Positions 37,201 through 49,550 of a stretch of 64,000 nt of DNA are shown here, one piece after another (position 1 is the first letter of the stretch; every line of letters starts with the position of its first letter). Position numbers and translations under genes: made by a program. The notes beneath the pieces were generated by a model. That model was not told where the DNA came from. It worked only from the letters and a program-made list of their open reading frames with translations, and searched no databases. The stretch is from Guyanagaster necrorhizus (Eukaryota > Basidiomycota > Agaricomycetes > Agaricales > Physalacriaceae). The stretch is taken from the NCBI RefSeq assembly GCF_019112545.1, contig NW_025064911.1, positions 406,849-470,848 of the forward strand. The letters run 5' to 3'.

Positions 37201-37450
37201 TCTGCTGAAGTCTTTGAACCAGCAATATATACCAGCAGGCCATCTGGAACCCACAATCTTATTGTTGAAAGAGCCTTCCTATCACTCTTCTTCCAATCTG
37301 CCACTAGTGTCATGTCTGCCAGGGCTGGAGTGCTTCCATCTGCATAATCAATTAGTCCTAAATTAGTTAGAATATCAATCATCTTGATTTTTCATGTTGG
37401 GTAATTTTCTGGACCCTTAAGGAGGTCAATTCTATATACAGACTGACTAT
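34219..37450 (-). pseudogene. gag-pol: F gag, protease, integrase and RT section (decayed)
   Basis: Minus strand, 5' to 3'. The gag remnant (37,382 downward; open 37194-37382) ends in a zinc knuckle CYRCGETSHIRTNC near 36,800-36,850. The protease region and pre-integrase part are open at 36292-36774 with WLGDSSITRHIVKN, where Copia proteases have an Asp-Ser-Gly motif. Integrase remnants occupy about 35,400-36,200. RT contains HVDDMILLTPDNETMSKMKEELKKKL (34227-34484, shown in part: AVHVDDMILL), an intact two-Asp active site. Stops separate all pieces. Confidence 0.85.
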
Positions 37451-37520
37451 CCATATAGTTCTATATGTGTATATAAAGTATGAAAGAGCACAAAGTGAGT
37501 AGTGATGTAAGTTCAGTTAT

Positions 37521-37537
37521 GGCTGAGGCCTATAACC
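37521..37537 (-). promoter_or_regulatory. Primer-binding site of Copia F
   Basis: The minus strand after the 5' LTR reads GGTTATAGGCCTCAGCC. Copia of Drosophila uses GGTTATGGGCCCAG, complementary to the anticodon-side half of initiator Met-tRNA. The likeness suggests the same priming with decayed bases. H has a related site. Confidence 0.5.
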
Positions 37538-37745
37538 TGTTGTAAGTAGAGAGCAGAGTAATGTACAGAGGATTAGAATTAGCCTCTCAAGAGAGAGATG
37601 TTCTACTTAAATATATTTTGTATTACTTTGAGATCTTTCTATGAAATACTAAATAAGTCTGGATCATGATTCAAGTCAGCTGCTGCTGACTAACATTGTA
37701 TCTTTGAGTATATTCTTGTACTCACTCAGGATTGCTATTCTAATA
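37538..37745 (-). repeat. 5' LTR of Copia F (right)
   Basis: This is 208 bp, starting TGTTGTAAGTAG and ending GGATTGCTATTCTAATA, where the left LTR has CTCAACA. Both share the block AGTCAGCTGCTGCTGA. Confidence 0.85.
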
Positions 37746-40700
37746 AATTTCATTACTTGCCAATCATGTGTGGGTGACACAACTTGACAGAAACTGAAGA
37801 CTTGAGCAGTACTCTACCACTGAGACATTTCCTGACCTGCCTGAAGGTGATGTCAAAGAGAATGATTCAGTTTCTATATTGAACTATTATCTGCCTGATA
37901 GTCTCTCAGTCAACTCTAGTATTGATCTGTCTGATGAGGCCCACAAGCTAAGAGATGGAAGGTCAGAGGTACATGGCATGCTGGTGGAGCTGAGGATAGT
38001 GGTCTCAAAGGCTGCCCTCTTATACATGCAGGCCAGCCTAGCTCTAGAAGAGGAGTGAGTGAAGACTGCATTACTCATGATGCTTATTATAAGCATCTGT
38101 GAGAAGATGTACATGGAGAAGATCATATGGATAGTGAATTTAACAGATACCAATGATGATACTAGTGATCAAGAGAGTGGTGGTGAGCCTGGTGGCAATA
38201 TCAAAAGTAGCAATAATTTCATCCAGAAAAAGCTTCAGCCTTCTCTGTAAGTACTTATTCACCATATATATCTCTGCTTCAATTCATGATGCATCAGAGG
38301 CTTCAAGTTCAACAGAAAAATCTCCTCAAAAGTGCCCCCATTCCTATGAAGATGAAGATGCATGTATCAGTCTTAAGCAGGTCAAAACTGATGTTGAAGA
38401 AGAAGGTCATGCAGAAGTGCAAGTCAAGTCTTCTTGTGCTGTCACATTACAAGGACAGAATCATCCTCAACTCAGAGAAGGCTCTCTTGCTGATATATAC
38501 ATAAATATCAGTCTTGAATGCTAAATTATTGAAGAATGCTTTTCTGTTGATTTGGACAAAGAACCATTGAATGCTGGTACATCTGACAGTCCTCACTTTC
38601 CAGTCAATCTCCTAATTTCAATTTTTCTCTCAAACAGGCCCTCAAGAATCTCAAAGACTAAGAAATGTATCCTCCCTATAAAGCTCACAATCCCATAGCT
38701 CCTCTCCCACAGGCATCAGACAGTTCTAATTCTGATCCCAAGGACTGCAACTTAGATTCAGATTTGGACTCATCAAGCTCTCTAGATCATAGAACAAAGT
38801 CTTCAAAAACAGAGTCTCTGCTGTGATAGTGTGGCACACCAACCCCTCTACTCCCCCCTCTTCCCTCTGCAGCTCTGGCCAAGGAGTCTGTCTCTGCAAG
38901 AAGGCTAATTTGCATGCTGACCCAACCTCCTATTCTCTGTCATCCTTATTAGACTCAGGTCTTAATGCAGACAGACTTCTCCAGGCAATTTAAATAGGAT
39001 AGATATCTATGAGCAAGAAGACAGGATGCCAACTCCTTCACTTAGACAGCAGCTCAGCTGAATATCTGTCAATCATCAAGAATATTCTTGACATAAACTT
39101 GTTTTATGAGAAGGAGCTCCACTCCACATTCTCTCTGTACTCAGAAAAGAAGACAGTGGAACATTTATCAGTCCATAACATAGATCATAGGTGCATTTAT
39201 GACATACATTTAACAGACAAGCAGGTGAAGGAGTAATGTGACAGGCATTTATTGTAACTGAGTCCGTACAACTAGTGAACAAACAAAATAATATCTTTAG
39301 CATTCTTGCATATCCTCTGTAGAATGTCATTGTGGAAAATGAAGCTAGGACTTTGATTACTACATTATAAGAAGGCCTAAGGATGTTGAAAACCCACCTA
39401 AAATACAACAACCAACCCTTTAATATTACAGTAATAATTGACAAGTCAAATCCACTGTTATAGAATGGTTATCTCTGCAGAGTTATAAATACAAATTGCT
39501 GTAAAAAGTGGATTAAGCAACTATAGAAAGAATCTGAGGTTTAGAATATTAGTTAAACAAGAGGTCAGAGAGCTTTTCTGAGATGGGGATATTGGCAGTG
39601 GTAGTTTGCTCTGATGATGCTTCATTGAGCCTTAATTTATATTCACATCAGTCAAACTGTGACAAGGTTGAAGTGAAGAGGCACTGACAGGATATTCAAC
39701 AGTGACTCTAACTCTCCTTCTGCACATGTTTTATCTGGGGCTACATAACATGCTCTGGAAATGGTTCATGATATGTATGCAGCAACCCAAAAGTGCAGCA
39801 GATACTTATGCAACAATCTGATTCCAGTAGCTGTGTTGGCTTGAACTATAGAGTACAAAAATGGAAGTGATACATGTGACCAGTTCCAAATATCAGCTTA
39901 GTCAGCTTCCTATCATATTGCCAACAACAAAAAACAATTTTGCCCTCATCTGAACCAAGGTTTGAACATTATATTAGACACCTTCCTCATAAATTTTCTC
40001 AGTGCTTCAAGCTTGCACTAAAATAGTTCTCTAATGCATAAAGAGTGAGTCCTAAGCTATAGCAGCAGGGCCTAATGGTTGTCCCAGCTGCTAGCACAAT
40101 CTGACTAGTCATCAGCTGGATTTGACACTCCAATGGCCAGCTGACTCTTTCTCATTTATGGGTGGTCAATGATTTCAAGTCCCAAAACTTGAACCATTCA
40201 ACACCAGCAATGCAACATCTATGGACTCCTATTATTGTTGTAAAGTTTCTTAGCATTTTCATTAGAACTGGAATGTGATATTCACCATTAGTTTCAGTTC
40301 TCTAAATATAATAAGATTTCAGATGTATTAGAAGGATGTTGGAGTCCAATTCATCACTCCCAAAGTATGACTTCCACCATTTGTTATGACTACTCTATTA
40401 CATTTCTTCAGCACAGATCCTGACAGCTAGTGGTGTACTCAATCCAATGTCTTGAACTACAAACATATCTCTGATCTCTCCATGAAGCTGAATGTGTTTG
40501 GATGGCTGATGGTCTGTGTAGTTGACATAATGTCTATCTACTGATTTTTCCAGTGAACACAACTTTTGACTCCTATAAGCATTGTTGGCAGGTGATGAGC
40601 ACTCTTTTATTCTATCAGAATGCAAGAAAATGTTGGCATCCTCCAATCATCCAGTGAGTAGTTCATTCTACCCTCATCTTTTTTCTTTCCTCCATCAGAG

Positions 40701-42663
40701 ATTATCCACTGAGTGGTGTAATAGTTGTTGATCATGATCTATGAAAAGAGGAGATCAACTCTGATTTTCACAATACTCCCAGATGTCTGATAATTCTATC
40801 ACAGAGAAGCTGGATAGAAGGATAAAGTTTTACTTTGTGATATAAGAGAGGGCTGAAATAAGTCAGAGTAGCATCTGATGTCGCAATAAACTTTAAAAGT
40901 CCTTGTCCTCTTCCTCTTCACCACTGTTGTCACTGCAGCACCTGTGAACATCAAGACAGATGCTCAATGGTTTGTGAATGGGCTTCTTCCTCTCAGGCCA
41001 AAAGCTAGGTATAATCATAAGTGATATTTTATGTAAATATGATTAGGTGACTGATGGGAGATGAGCAGTGAGTGTGACTATCCCTATGCCTATTCTGTCT
41101 GGTGCACTGTTCAACAAGCAATCTGGCATACTGTGCAGCCAACCATCTGGCATCTTGTATAGCAAACAGTCTAGTATAACATATGGAAAACCTTCTAGTA
41201 TACTGTACAAGTCAAGAAAATAGATATCAAAGTCAAATTAGATAGATGCTTCACAAATTTTGGTTTCTTGATTATTATTTACCTTTATTTAGATACATTT
41301 CTTTTCATGCAGATCCACTTTGACTAGACTCTGTCTATAGATGTGATATATATATTCATTGTATCACAAACTCTTTATATCCTTTCAATCTGTTGAAAGA
41401 AATTATCACCACAAGAGGGTTCAGTACCCATCTTATCTCTCTTCACTGCTGTGAGACTGTAGCAACTCTGTGCAACTTGGAGATGGTCAAACATTGGCCA
41501 TCTCTATATCTTTTACTAATTTGGTCACATCTCTATTGTTTTTATTCCAGAAACAGTGACAGCAACACTAGACATATAACAAGTCCTGTAGGCTTATTAG
41601 AATTGCTCACTTTCAGGTTGCAACTGTGGCACATACCTTTTGTGTGCCAAAGAGTAGAAAGATGGATATGGGCACTAGCACACTCAAATATTAGTATTAG
41701 TATTCATTGAAATGAGAATGTGATGAACTCAAGATTGAAGCCAAGTTCCACCCTACTGCTGATAAACTAGAGTCTATCACAAGACTGATTATACCCATCC
41801 TAGTTGAGTACAAATTAGAGACATGACCATAGTGAACAATTTGACTTACATATTACTGATGGAGAGGAGAACTGTGAGCACTGCCATGCATATGATCAAG
41901 GGCACTGTAACTGTGGTATTAGTCACTGAAAGAGGGCATCTGAGTCTGTGCTTGGTGATGCAAACTTTAATAATGATGAGAACTATGAGAATTCAGAGCC
42001 TTAGAAGTGTTGTCCAGATAAAGAATACTTACTAGAGAAAAGGAGAACAGAAGTGTCCAGTAACATAGTCATTATGGCACTTATAATATATCTATCAGAT
42101 TATAAATACCAAATCAACTGGATGCGATAAAAAAGATGAAGACTAGACAAATGGTTGGCCTGCATCAAATCCATCTAAGTGAGTGATATGACAGAAGATG
42201 TGGCTCACATCTTGTTGCACAGCTTCTGAGTGAGCAACCCTGATCTGAGAAGGATAGCTATGCATCAGATGACAAGTGGTGAATGATTTATGACTGGTGC
42301 TTATGGCTATAATATAGGAAAAAATGATGATGCCAATAGCAGGGAGGATTGCAAGTAACTGCCAAAGCTGTTAGCAAAGATGTAAATGAGGCAGAAGGAA
42401 GAGTACTATACCCATAACCACCACTGCTTCATTCTTTTATCTGAGATTGACAGGCTCATATGCAGCTGTAGAATATCAGCTATGCTCTAGTTCCACAGAG
42501 CCTGGCATATCTCAAGAATGAGGCCCAATGCAGAGATTGCAGTGCTAGACAAGGATTGGATGAGAATCATAGACCAATGATATAAAGGATGAACAAGTCA
42601 CATATAAGGATTGGCAGCATAGCCAAGAGCTGATTGCAGGATACAAATCCTGAAAGAAGGCTC
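37746..42663. other. Unrecognised CpG-poor DNA with coding traces
   Basis: About 4.9 kb with no LTR, no transposase motif and no gene I recognise. Coding-like traces on the plus strand lie at about 37,850-38,210 (an acidic then helical stretch containing LRDGRSEVHGMLVELR), 38,286-38,520, 39,009-39,236 and 41,820-42,560 (a Cys/His-rich piece ENCEHCHAYDQGHCNC). On the minus strand 40398-40646 is open. All carry stops nearby. It reads like old host genes or an unknown element mutated by the same process as the retrotransposons. Confidence 0.5.
42659..42663. repeat. TSD of Copia H (GGCTC), left copy
   Basis: GGCTC precedes the 5' LTR and recurs at 47638-47642. Confidence 0.92.
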
Positions 42664-42905
42664 TATTAGAGGATATCCATATGTTTCATCTTATCTTACT
42701 TTTCAATCACTTGCTCTATTTATCTTATATATACTTACACTTTCTGTCATTTTCTGATCACCTATATAGTCTAACCATTCCTATCTGTATGCCTCAGTTG
42801 CTTCAATCACATTGTGCCCAACTGAGATATGTATATCTCTACTGTGCTTATGACTATGATACTTACACTTATTCATAAATACTCACATATATTCTTCTGT
42901 CAATA
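42664..42905 (+). repeat. 5' LTR of Copia H
   Basis: This is 242 bp, from TATTAGAGGATAT (TGTTGGAGGATAT in the partner) to TCTGTCAATA. Confidence 0.92.
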
Positions 42906-42920
42906 GGTTATGAGGCCCTG
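42906..42920 (+). promoter_or_regulatory. Primer-binding site of Copia H
   Basis: GGTTATGAGGCCCTG directly follows the 5' LTR. It resembles the complement of the initiator tRNA anticodon arm (GGTTATGAGCCC expected) with one extra G, as in Drosophila copia priming by a tRNA half. Inferred. Confidence 0.5.
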
Positions 42921-43029
42921 TTGCCTATAACTACTCAGTTAAGAAGAATATGGAACAGAATTTCGACTCAACTTACCACTTGAATTTATACTATACCACT
43001 ACTCTCACCACATTACACCACACCCTTAA

Positions 43030-43900
43030 ATGATATCATCAATGTCAGAAGTCACTATCCTCTCTGACACAAGTAGTTATTTCAACAGGAAGAACTACAC
43101 CTCATAAAAACTCCAACTTACTGAGTTACTAAAGGAAAAAGGCCTATGAGAATACATTGCAGAAACTACTGCCTGTCCTGCCATCCCTGCCACCACTACC
43201 ACAGCCACAGCTACTATCACACCTCTCCCACCAGACTCTACTCCCATATACTCATTCTCTCTCTTGTATGATAAGTGGGTTTTTTGTGATCAGCTTGCTC
43301 ACTCAAACATCATCCTCAATGTTTTCAACTTCATTAGTTTAGAGGTCAAGACTAATGGAATGGCAAAGGAATGCTGGGACTCCATTGCTACAGAACATGC
43401 AAAGAAAACAGATATGGCCCTTTTCAAGACTGAGGTATTGCTAAATGCAGTGAAGTTTGACAGGAATAGTGACATCAATATTCACATTGCTGACTTGCAC
43501 ATGAAATGATGAGCTGTGAATGATCTTTGAACTACAGCATTGAGTGATCAGGAGTTCAAGGGAATAATTATTTGCTTGATAATCTCAACTGATCACTGGA
43601 TGCCTATTCTTTCAAGTTTATACAGCATGCCAACATCCTCTGATGTGTTTTCCCATCTCCAAACTCATGCCACTATGCTTCATGCAGTGGGTAAAGGTCC
43701 TGCCAACTCTCAAGCACTTGCAGCTAAGTCAGAACCTCTATCATGGTACATGGATGTCACAACCCAGATTGCAAGGTTCATGATAAGACTAGGTATACCA
43801 CCAAGAATTATTATTGGCCAGGAGGAGGAAAAGAGAGACAATTCCCTGCCAACTTCAGCTGACCTTGCTGCACAAACCAGACAATTTTGAACATCACAGC
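43030..43900 (+). pseudogene. gag: gag of Copia H (decayed)
   Basis: The frame starts at ATG 43030. The open stretches 43264-43509 and 43540-43890 give a UBN2-type Copia gag core (WDSIATEHAKKTDMALF, then DHWMPILSSLYS). In another frame at about 43,745-43,860 lies a Cys/His segment, CHNPDCKVHD...YYWPGGGKERQFP, typical of the zinc-binding end of Agaricomycete Copia gag; its last Cys reads Tyr. Two in-frame stops near the start and a frame change inactivate it. Confidence 0.82.
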
Positions 43901-46900
43901 TGATATTATGAGGCATTTTGTACTTGCTGCACATGCTACTATGGTAGAAGTCAATCATGATGATGACAGCATTGTAATTGAGGATGGCAGCACTGGCAAG
44001 AGGATATATGAGTGGAATGATACCCATTCCTTCTGGCACTAGGATGAAACAGAGAGCAGCACTATGTTGATGTCAAAGGTTGAAGAAGAGACAGACCTCA
44101 AAATGCCTCCTCTCACTGATGTCAATGACTCTGATGATAAAGATGTTGCTAGAGACAATGAGATACCTTCTGTCAAGAGTATAGACACCAGCAAAGCCAA
44201 CATCAAGAATATAAGACACTTTACATGCAAGGCTGACTCTACTACAATAGCCTTTATCATGACTACATTCAAAGACCATACCCCAGCCATCACTCTAACC
44301 TTCATAGATTCTGGCATGAGTGACTACTTCTTCAGGAATTATGATGACTTCACAGAGTACACACCAGTAGCCTCCCATACTGGCTCATCTGCAGTTGAGG
44401 GAAAGAGAATGTTCAAGATCCTGGGCCAAAGTACAGCAACAAAGGTCTTCAGACTGAATAGAAGAGATATTAAGCTCACCTTCAAAAATGCCTTGCATTC
44501 ACCTTCACTCACCACAAATCTCATCTCTATAAGTACCTTAGACAAGGCTGGGTTATCAACTGTATTCTCTGATGGCCATGCAGTTGTCCAAGATAAGTCT
44601 GATAAAGAGATCTTTGCTGAGTAAGACTTGGATAGCATGTATATGCTGGATACTGCATCCAGCCTCCAAGCTATAGCATCTCACTCATCTCCTACTTCAC
44701 TGAGTACCTGATATCATCATTTTGTCTATATGAGCCCTGTAAAAATCGAGGAGATGGCATTAAAAAGGCTGATGAATGGCTTGGAAATTACCTCAGAGCC
44801 TATCCAGAGACACTGTGAGGACTGTATTCTGGTGAGACATGCTCGCCATCTCTTCAATGAGCTCATCAATCCCAACATCAACCCATTAGAGCTTGTTGCA
44901 ATAGATTTGTGGGGACTATCTTGAATGGCATCACTGAGTGGAAAGACTTATATGATGATATTTATCAATAGTGGTACATCATTCAAGATAGAGGAATTCC
45001 TGGCAGACAAAGCAGATGACACTATCATGGCCACTTTTAACAGATACAGATGCATGGCTGAGACTCAGACTGGCTAAAAGCTTAAGCATGTACATACTGA
45101 TTGTGCTTTTGCAGGAGTAAAGTGAAAACAATACTGTGAGGAGCATAGAATTATCCTGGAATTAACTGCACTCTACTCATCAGCCCAGAATGGATTAGCT
45201 GAACATGTCCTATACACCACCATAGAGGATACAAGAGCTCTACTAAGTGACTCTGGCCTTGCTGACTGCTACTGGGCTAAGGCTGCCTCTATGTCAATCT
45301 TCATGCAAAACCTTGTTCCTTCGAGTTGTCATCCTGAAGTGGTATTAGCAGAGGGTTTCTCAAAGCAACAACAGGATGTGGGATTTTTATGAGTGTTTAG
45401 ATTCACTTGCTGGGCAAAAAGACCTATAGCTAGTGGAGTTTTGGTAGATGGTAAAAGCAAACTCAATGATCGATCAAAGAAATGCATCTTTCTGGGATAC
45501 TCAGGATCTAATTACTGCATACTTGATTAATCAGGACATGTGTTCATATCTTGTGATGTCATCTTTGATGAAGAACCAGCACACTGAAGTGTGAGTGTGA
45601 GGGAGATAGAGGATGAATCTGCATTCACCACTTCTACTCATACTGAGATGCCTATGCCAATCAAGCTAACCAAGCTAATGCCAGATGCTCCTATAGAACC
45701 AACTCTTCACCAATCAATATGCTTAATGCATTCCAGTGCTGATGCTGCCAAATCTCTGATATCAAAGCAACAAGAGGCTGAGGCCTATATGAGCAAAAAT
45801 AACTGGGCAACTAACAGCAAACAGCCACATACTTCAATAGCTTCTGATAATCCATCTGACCCATATATCTCATGAAATCATCAAGATGTACTGCATGTCA
45901 ATGAAGAGTGATAAAAGGCAGCCATGAATGTGGAATACTAAATACATATGATGAAGCATATATAGAACTTAGTTGACAGACCAGTGGGTGTGAACATAAT
46001 GGATTGTAAATGGGTCTATAGTATAAAATGGGATGGCAATGGTAACTGGATCAGGGATAAGGCAAGGCTCATTGGGAAGGGCTACACTCAACAGTATGAA
46101 CTTGACTATAATGACACTTGGGCTGCAGTGACCTATCTCAAATCTATACAGATGTTGGCTGCTGTTGCAGCAAAGCTTGATCTTATCTTATAGCAAGTGG
46201 ACTTCATTTCAGCATACTTGAATAGCAAGATAAAAGAAGACATCTATATGCATCAGCCTTCAGAGTACATAGTCAAAGGATAAGAGGATAAGGTGTGCAA
46301 ACTTGTCCATACTATTTATGAGACTATGCAGGGTGGCTATGATTGGTTCAAGATACTCAAGAAAACCTATGAAGACCTTGGATACCATGCATCAAAGGCA
46401 GACTCATGTGTACACACCATTGGCAAGCCTGAAGATGAGTATACCATCACAGATACTTACACTGACAATGTGTGGAGAGCATCATCGACTATAGAGAAGG
46501 CAAGCTGACAGAAGAAAGAATTAGAGGAGAAATGGGAGCTTACCAATATGAGAGAGAACTATTACTTTCTGAGGATGAAGATTGAACAAGACCTTGAGGC
46601 TGGCACCATCACCTTCTTATAGCACCCATATTGAGAGAATGTATTTCTAGACTTCAATCTTGGATATGTATGATCACAGACCATCTCTCTACCTGTCTGA
46701 ATCATACTTGACATGTCACAGTCTCTGAATACCCAAGCAGAGAAGGATGCTATGGAAAGATTCCTATACTAATGACTGCTAGGCCATGTTATGTGAGAAC
46801 AGCTTGCAACTCATCCTAACTTGTGCTTCTCTATGAGCCTGCTCACTTGCTTCCAGTCTAATCCAGAGATAGAGCACTGGAAAGCATTAATACATGTTCT

Positions 46901-47430
46901 TGGGTATATAAAGGAGACAATAGACCTTGGTATCTCCTTCTCACATGAGCAGCCATTAACACCTGTTGGATTTGTAAATGCAGACTATGGGGGTTGTAGG
47001 GATATGACTCATTTGACATCTGGCTATGTCTTCACTATGGTGGGTGGTCCAATTTGCTGGAGCTCAAAGCATCAGGCTACCATCACCCTGTCTACTGTTG
47101 AGGCTGAGTATATTTCTCTTACTCATGCAGCACAACAGATGATGTAGATATTGTCTTAGATGGATGAGGTCCAACTACTTCAACCTCACCTCAGTATATT
47201 GTATGGTGACAATCAGGGTGCTGTAGCATTAACAACAAACACATGATCCTATTAGAAAGTCAAGCATATCCTCATTCGAGAACATTTCATTAGAGAGCTC
47301 ATGAAGGATGGTGAATTACATGTCGAGTTTGTTTGAGGGAATGCAAACCCTGCAGATATGTTCATCAAGCTCTTGCCTCATGATATGCACAATGGTTACC
47401 TCAAGATGCTCAATATTATCCCAGTAGATT
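43900..47430 (+). pseudogene. pol: pol of Copia H: PR-IN-RT-RH (decayed)
   Basis: Protease and pre-integrase: 44064-44624 is open for 186 codons, with ITLTFIDSGMSDYFF and a conserved tail NALHSPSLTTNLISI. Integrase: about 44,800-45,400, with LVAIDLWGLS, HTDCAFAG and SAQNGLAEH. RT: about 45,980-46,640, with DCKWVYSIKWDGNG, KARLIGKGYTQQ and VDFISAYLN; the active-site box reads YTDN instead of Y-x-D-D. RNase H: about 46,960-47,150, with NADYGG and STVEAEYISLTHA. More than 20 stops. Confidence 0.92.
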
Positions 47431-47434
47431 GAAT

Positions 47435-47447
47435 AAATATGGGGGAG
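47435..47447 (+). promoter_or_regulatory. Polypurine tract of Copia H
   Basis: AATATGGGGGAG lies directly before the 3' LTR and fixes the orientation as plus. Confidence 0.85.
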
Positions 47448-47637
47448 TGTTGGAGGATATCTGTATGTTTCATCTTATCTTACTTTTCAATCACTCATTC
47501 TATTTACCTTATATATACTTACATCTTCTGTCATTTTCTGATCACCTATATAGTCCAGCTGTTCCTATCTGTATGCCTCAGTTGCTTCACCCATGTTGTG
47601 CCTAACTGAGATACTTATATATATTCTTCTATCAATA
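47448..47637 (+). repeat. 3' LTR of Copia H
   Basis: This is 190 bp, TGTTGGAGGATAT to CTATCAATA. It lacks about 52 bp present in the 5' LTR near 42,832-42,885. The TSD GGCTC follows. Confidence 0.92.
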
Positions 47638-47642
47638 GGCTC
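47638..47642. repeat. TSD of Copia H (GGCTC), right copy
   Basis: This matches 42659-42663. Confidence 0.92.
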
Positions 47643-49500
47643 TTAGTTACCCTGCTGGCCAAGCAATAGCAGAAATGTGATACACCAAAATATTGTACTT
47701 CCAATGAATAGAAACCATGTTTTCAACCTTGTTATATGAGAAGAAAGCTTCACTGTTGTGCATGTAAAGCTGAGGAGGATAAGTGCAATGATGAAGATCA
47801 TGTCAAACATTTGAACAACAAACTCAAGGACCTTGGAATTGACTAGGCAGTTGGGCTATGAGTGGGTTATGAAATGGTTTGTGAGAAACTCACATTGAGT
47901 ATTGGCTGACATTACTTGGAAAAGAGGACAATGGGAAATGATGGTAAACAGGATGATTTGACTGCTATAGAGATGCAATAGTCCAGCAATGGGTGAGTCT
48001 AATGAGTCATAGGACAACTATCATGATTGCAGATTTTGGATCTTTGTGAAAATCAGATGCAGTTTCCTTCTATCAGTATCATGATGCTGAGTGACAAAGT
48101 TGTGTATAGGGTCTGGTATTTCAATAGTAGTGATATCATGTTATTACAAGGCATTCTGAGACCTGTACAATGGTATAGAATAATCAAGAGATCTATCAGA
48201 GAACTATACTTAGAAGTTGATTTTATCATCTTTTCTAGAAACTTAAAAAGATTCATTGCCAAATAGTGATGTTTCTGAGAAAGCCTTGACCTTGGGAGTG
48301 ACAATTTATCTGTTCGATTCTGCTTTTCATGAGTCATAACAGGGTGAGAGGAAAGAAAGCATCTGAGTGGCAGTCACAGATTCACAGTTGAGTTTGCAGT
48401 TGAGGTTCAGACTGACCATGTGCAGCTTGGTTAAGAGTTCAAATCAACCCCCAAACAAGAATATGCATAAAAAGCTTATTGAGTACTTGCCCCAGTCTTA
48501 AGCTTACAGGAGTGTTGCTATGTACATCATTGCACATTTTGCACTTCATTGAAGCTATTGAAACAGCATCCAGTGCTCTGCTCTTCCCAACAGGATTGTT
48601 CTACATATGAATTTCTGATATAATAATACATCTACTAATGCTGCCTTTGCAATGAGATGATCTGATATTGGACTTAACAGGCAGACTCAACTTTAGTTAA
48701 ATGAGAGTCACCAACTTATTCAGATGAAATCAGAGGCTCACCCCAAGCTAGAGGAAGAGGAAAAGGAAAGAGAATGGTGAGAAGAGGAAAAGGATGACCC
48801 AGAAGATGAGCATGAATAGTCATCGCATACCTGCCACAGCACAAGAGCACACCCAACAAGATCCACATGCATAACATGCTCATAAAACTCCCTATGGCCA
48901 CTGACTAATTGCAGAACTGACTCAGTTAGCCCTATATGGGACACAAAAATACCAGAAATGTCTAGTACTGTACTCCACATCATGTGGTGAGCAGAGGGTC
49001 CAGAACAAAAGGGAAGGAAAGAGCCTGAGAACCTGTACCTCCACTGTGTCCCAGTACATAGTATACTTGTTGTTAATAAAATGCTGAGTCCAAAAGAAAA
49101 AAAAGAAAAAAACCAACTTATTTGGGGTGTGATATAACAGTTTACTCAAATCATACTTCTCATGGATGCCATCTGTTCTCTCCTCTCTAAGCCTCAAAGA
49201 TAGTGGTATCACATCCGGAGGATTTATGCTCTCTCACATAAGCCTGTACCATATGCTGATCCTGATGTGTCCTATTTCTCAGTAAAGTGGGGATCCATTC
49301 TCATAACTAATTAGTTTGGTGCTTATTATAAGAAGTAATCAACACTTGTTCACCATCTGATCATCTTACTGAAGAACCATATAGAAGTCAATCGACTATA
49401 TGACTTCTTCCTAGTTTGGGGGTTCCAATGCCATATTGAACTCTCACTCAGGGTGTAAGTGATCCAAAATGACTTGATGCTTCTTTATAACAACACTCCG
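47643..49500. other. Unrecognised CpG-poor DNA right of H
   Basis: This continues the sequence interrupted by H. Purine-rich tracts lie at about 48,750-48,800 and an A-rich run at 49,096-49,112. No open frame is supported. CpG is scarce until about 49.2-49.5 kb and then becomes normal. Confidence 0.6.
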
Positions 49501-49530
49501 AACCAGGGCCTTCGGATGCCATGATTTAGT

Positions 49531-49550
49531 GCCCACTGGTACCAGTGGGC
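49531..49550. repeat. Perfect 20-bp palindrome
   Basis: GCCCACTGGTACCAGTGGGC equals its own reverse complement. It sits at the switch from CpG-poor to CpG-normal DNA. Role unknown; chance is possible. Confidence 0.9.

Larger units (their letters stand above)
25198..37745 (-). mobile_element. Copia element F, minus strand, interrupted by G
   Basis: This is a Ty1/Copia element. Two LTRs of about 208 bp (25198-25404 and 37538-37745) enclose, on the minus strand, gag with a zinc knuckle, protease, integrase, reverse transcriptase and RNase H in the Copia order (integrase before RT). G (26175-34213) is inserted in the RT-RNase H part. Removing G with one TSD rejoins the frame across the conserved segment before the RNase H region. 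The flanking bases ACTTC and AATTT do not match, so the TSD of F is lost or decayed. Confidence 0.88.
42664..47637 (+). mobile_element. Copia element H, full length
   Basis: This is a 4,974-bp plus-strand Ty1/Copia element with TSD GGCTC, LTRs 42664-42905 and 47448-47637, a primer site beginning GGTTATGAG, gag, protease, integrase, RT and RNase H in Copia order, and a purine tract ATGGGGGAG before the 3' LTR. The LTRs differ by a deletion of about 52 bp in the 3' copy. All frames are interrupted. Confidence 0.94.

Noticed and set aside
25193..37750. TSD of Copia F
   Set aside because: Flanking bases ACTTC and AATTT agree at only three of five positions; decay is possible but I do not claim a duplication.
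48716..48983. Minus-strand Ser/Phe/Pro-rich open frames
   Set aside because: They come from a purine-rich tract (GAAGAGGAAAAGG type) read in antisense.
49080..49120. AATAAA followed by an A-rich run, as at a LINE or retrocopy 3' end
   Set aside because: No LINE coding remnants or target duplication were found nearby; simple A/G-rich sequence explains it.
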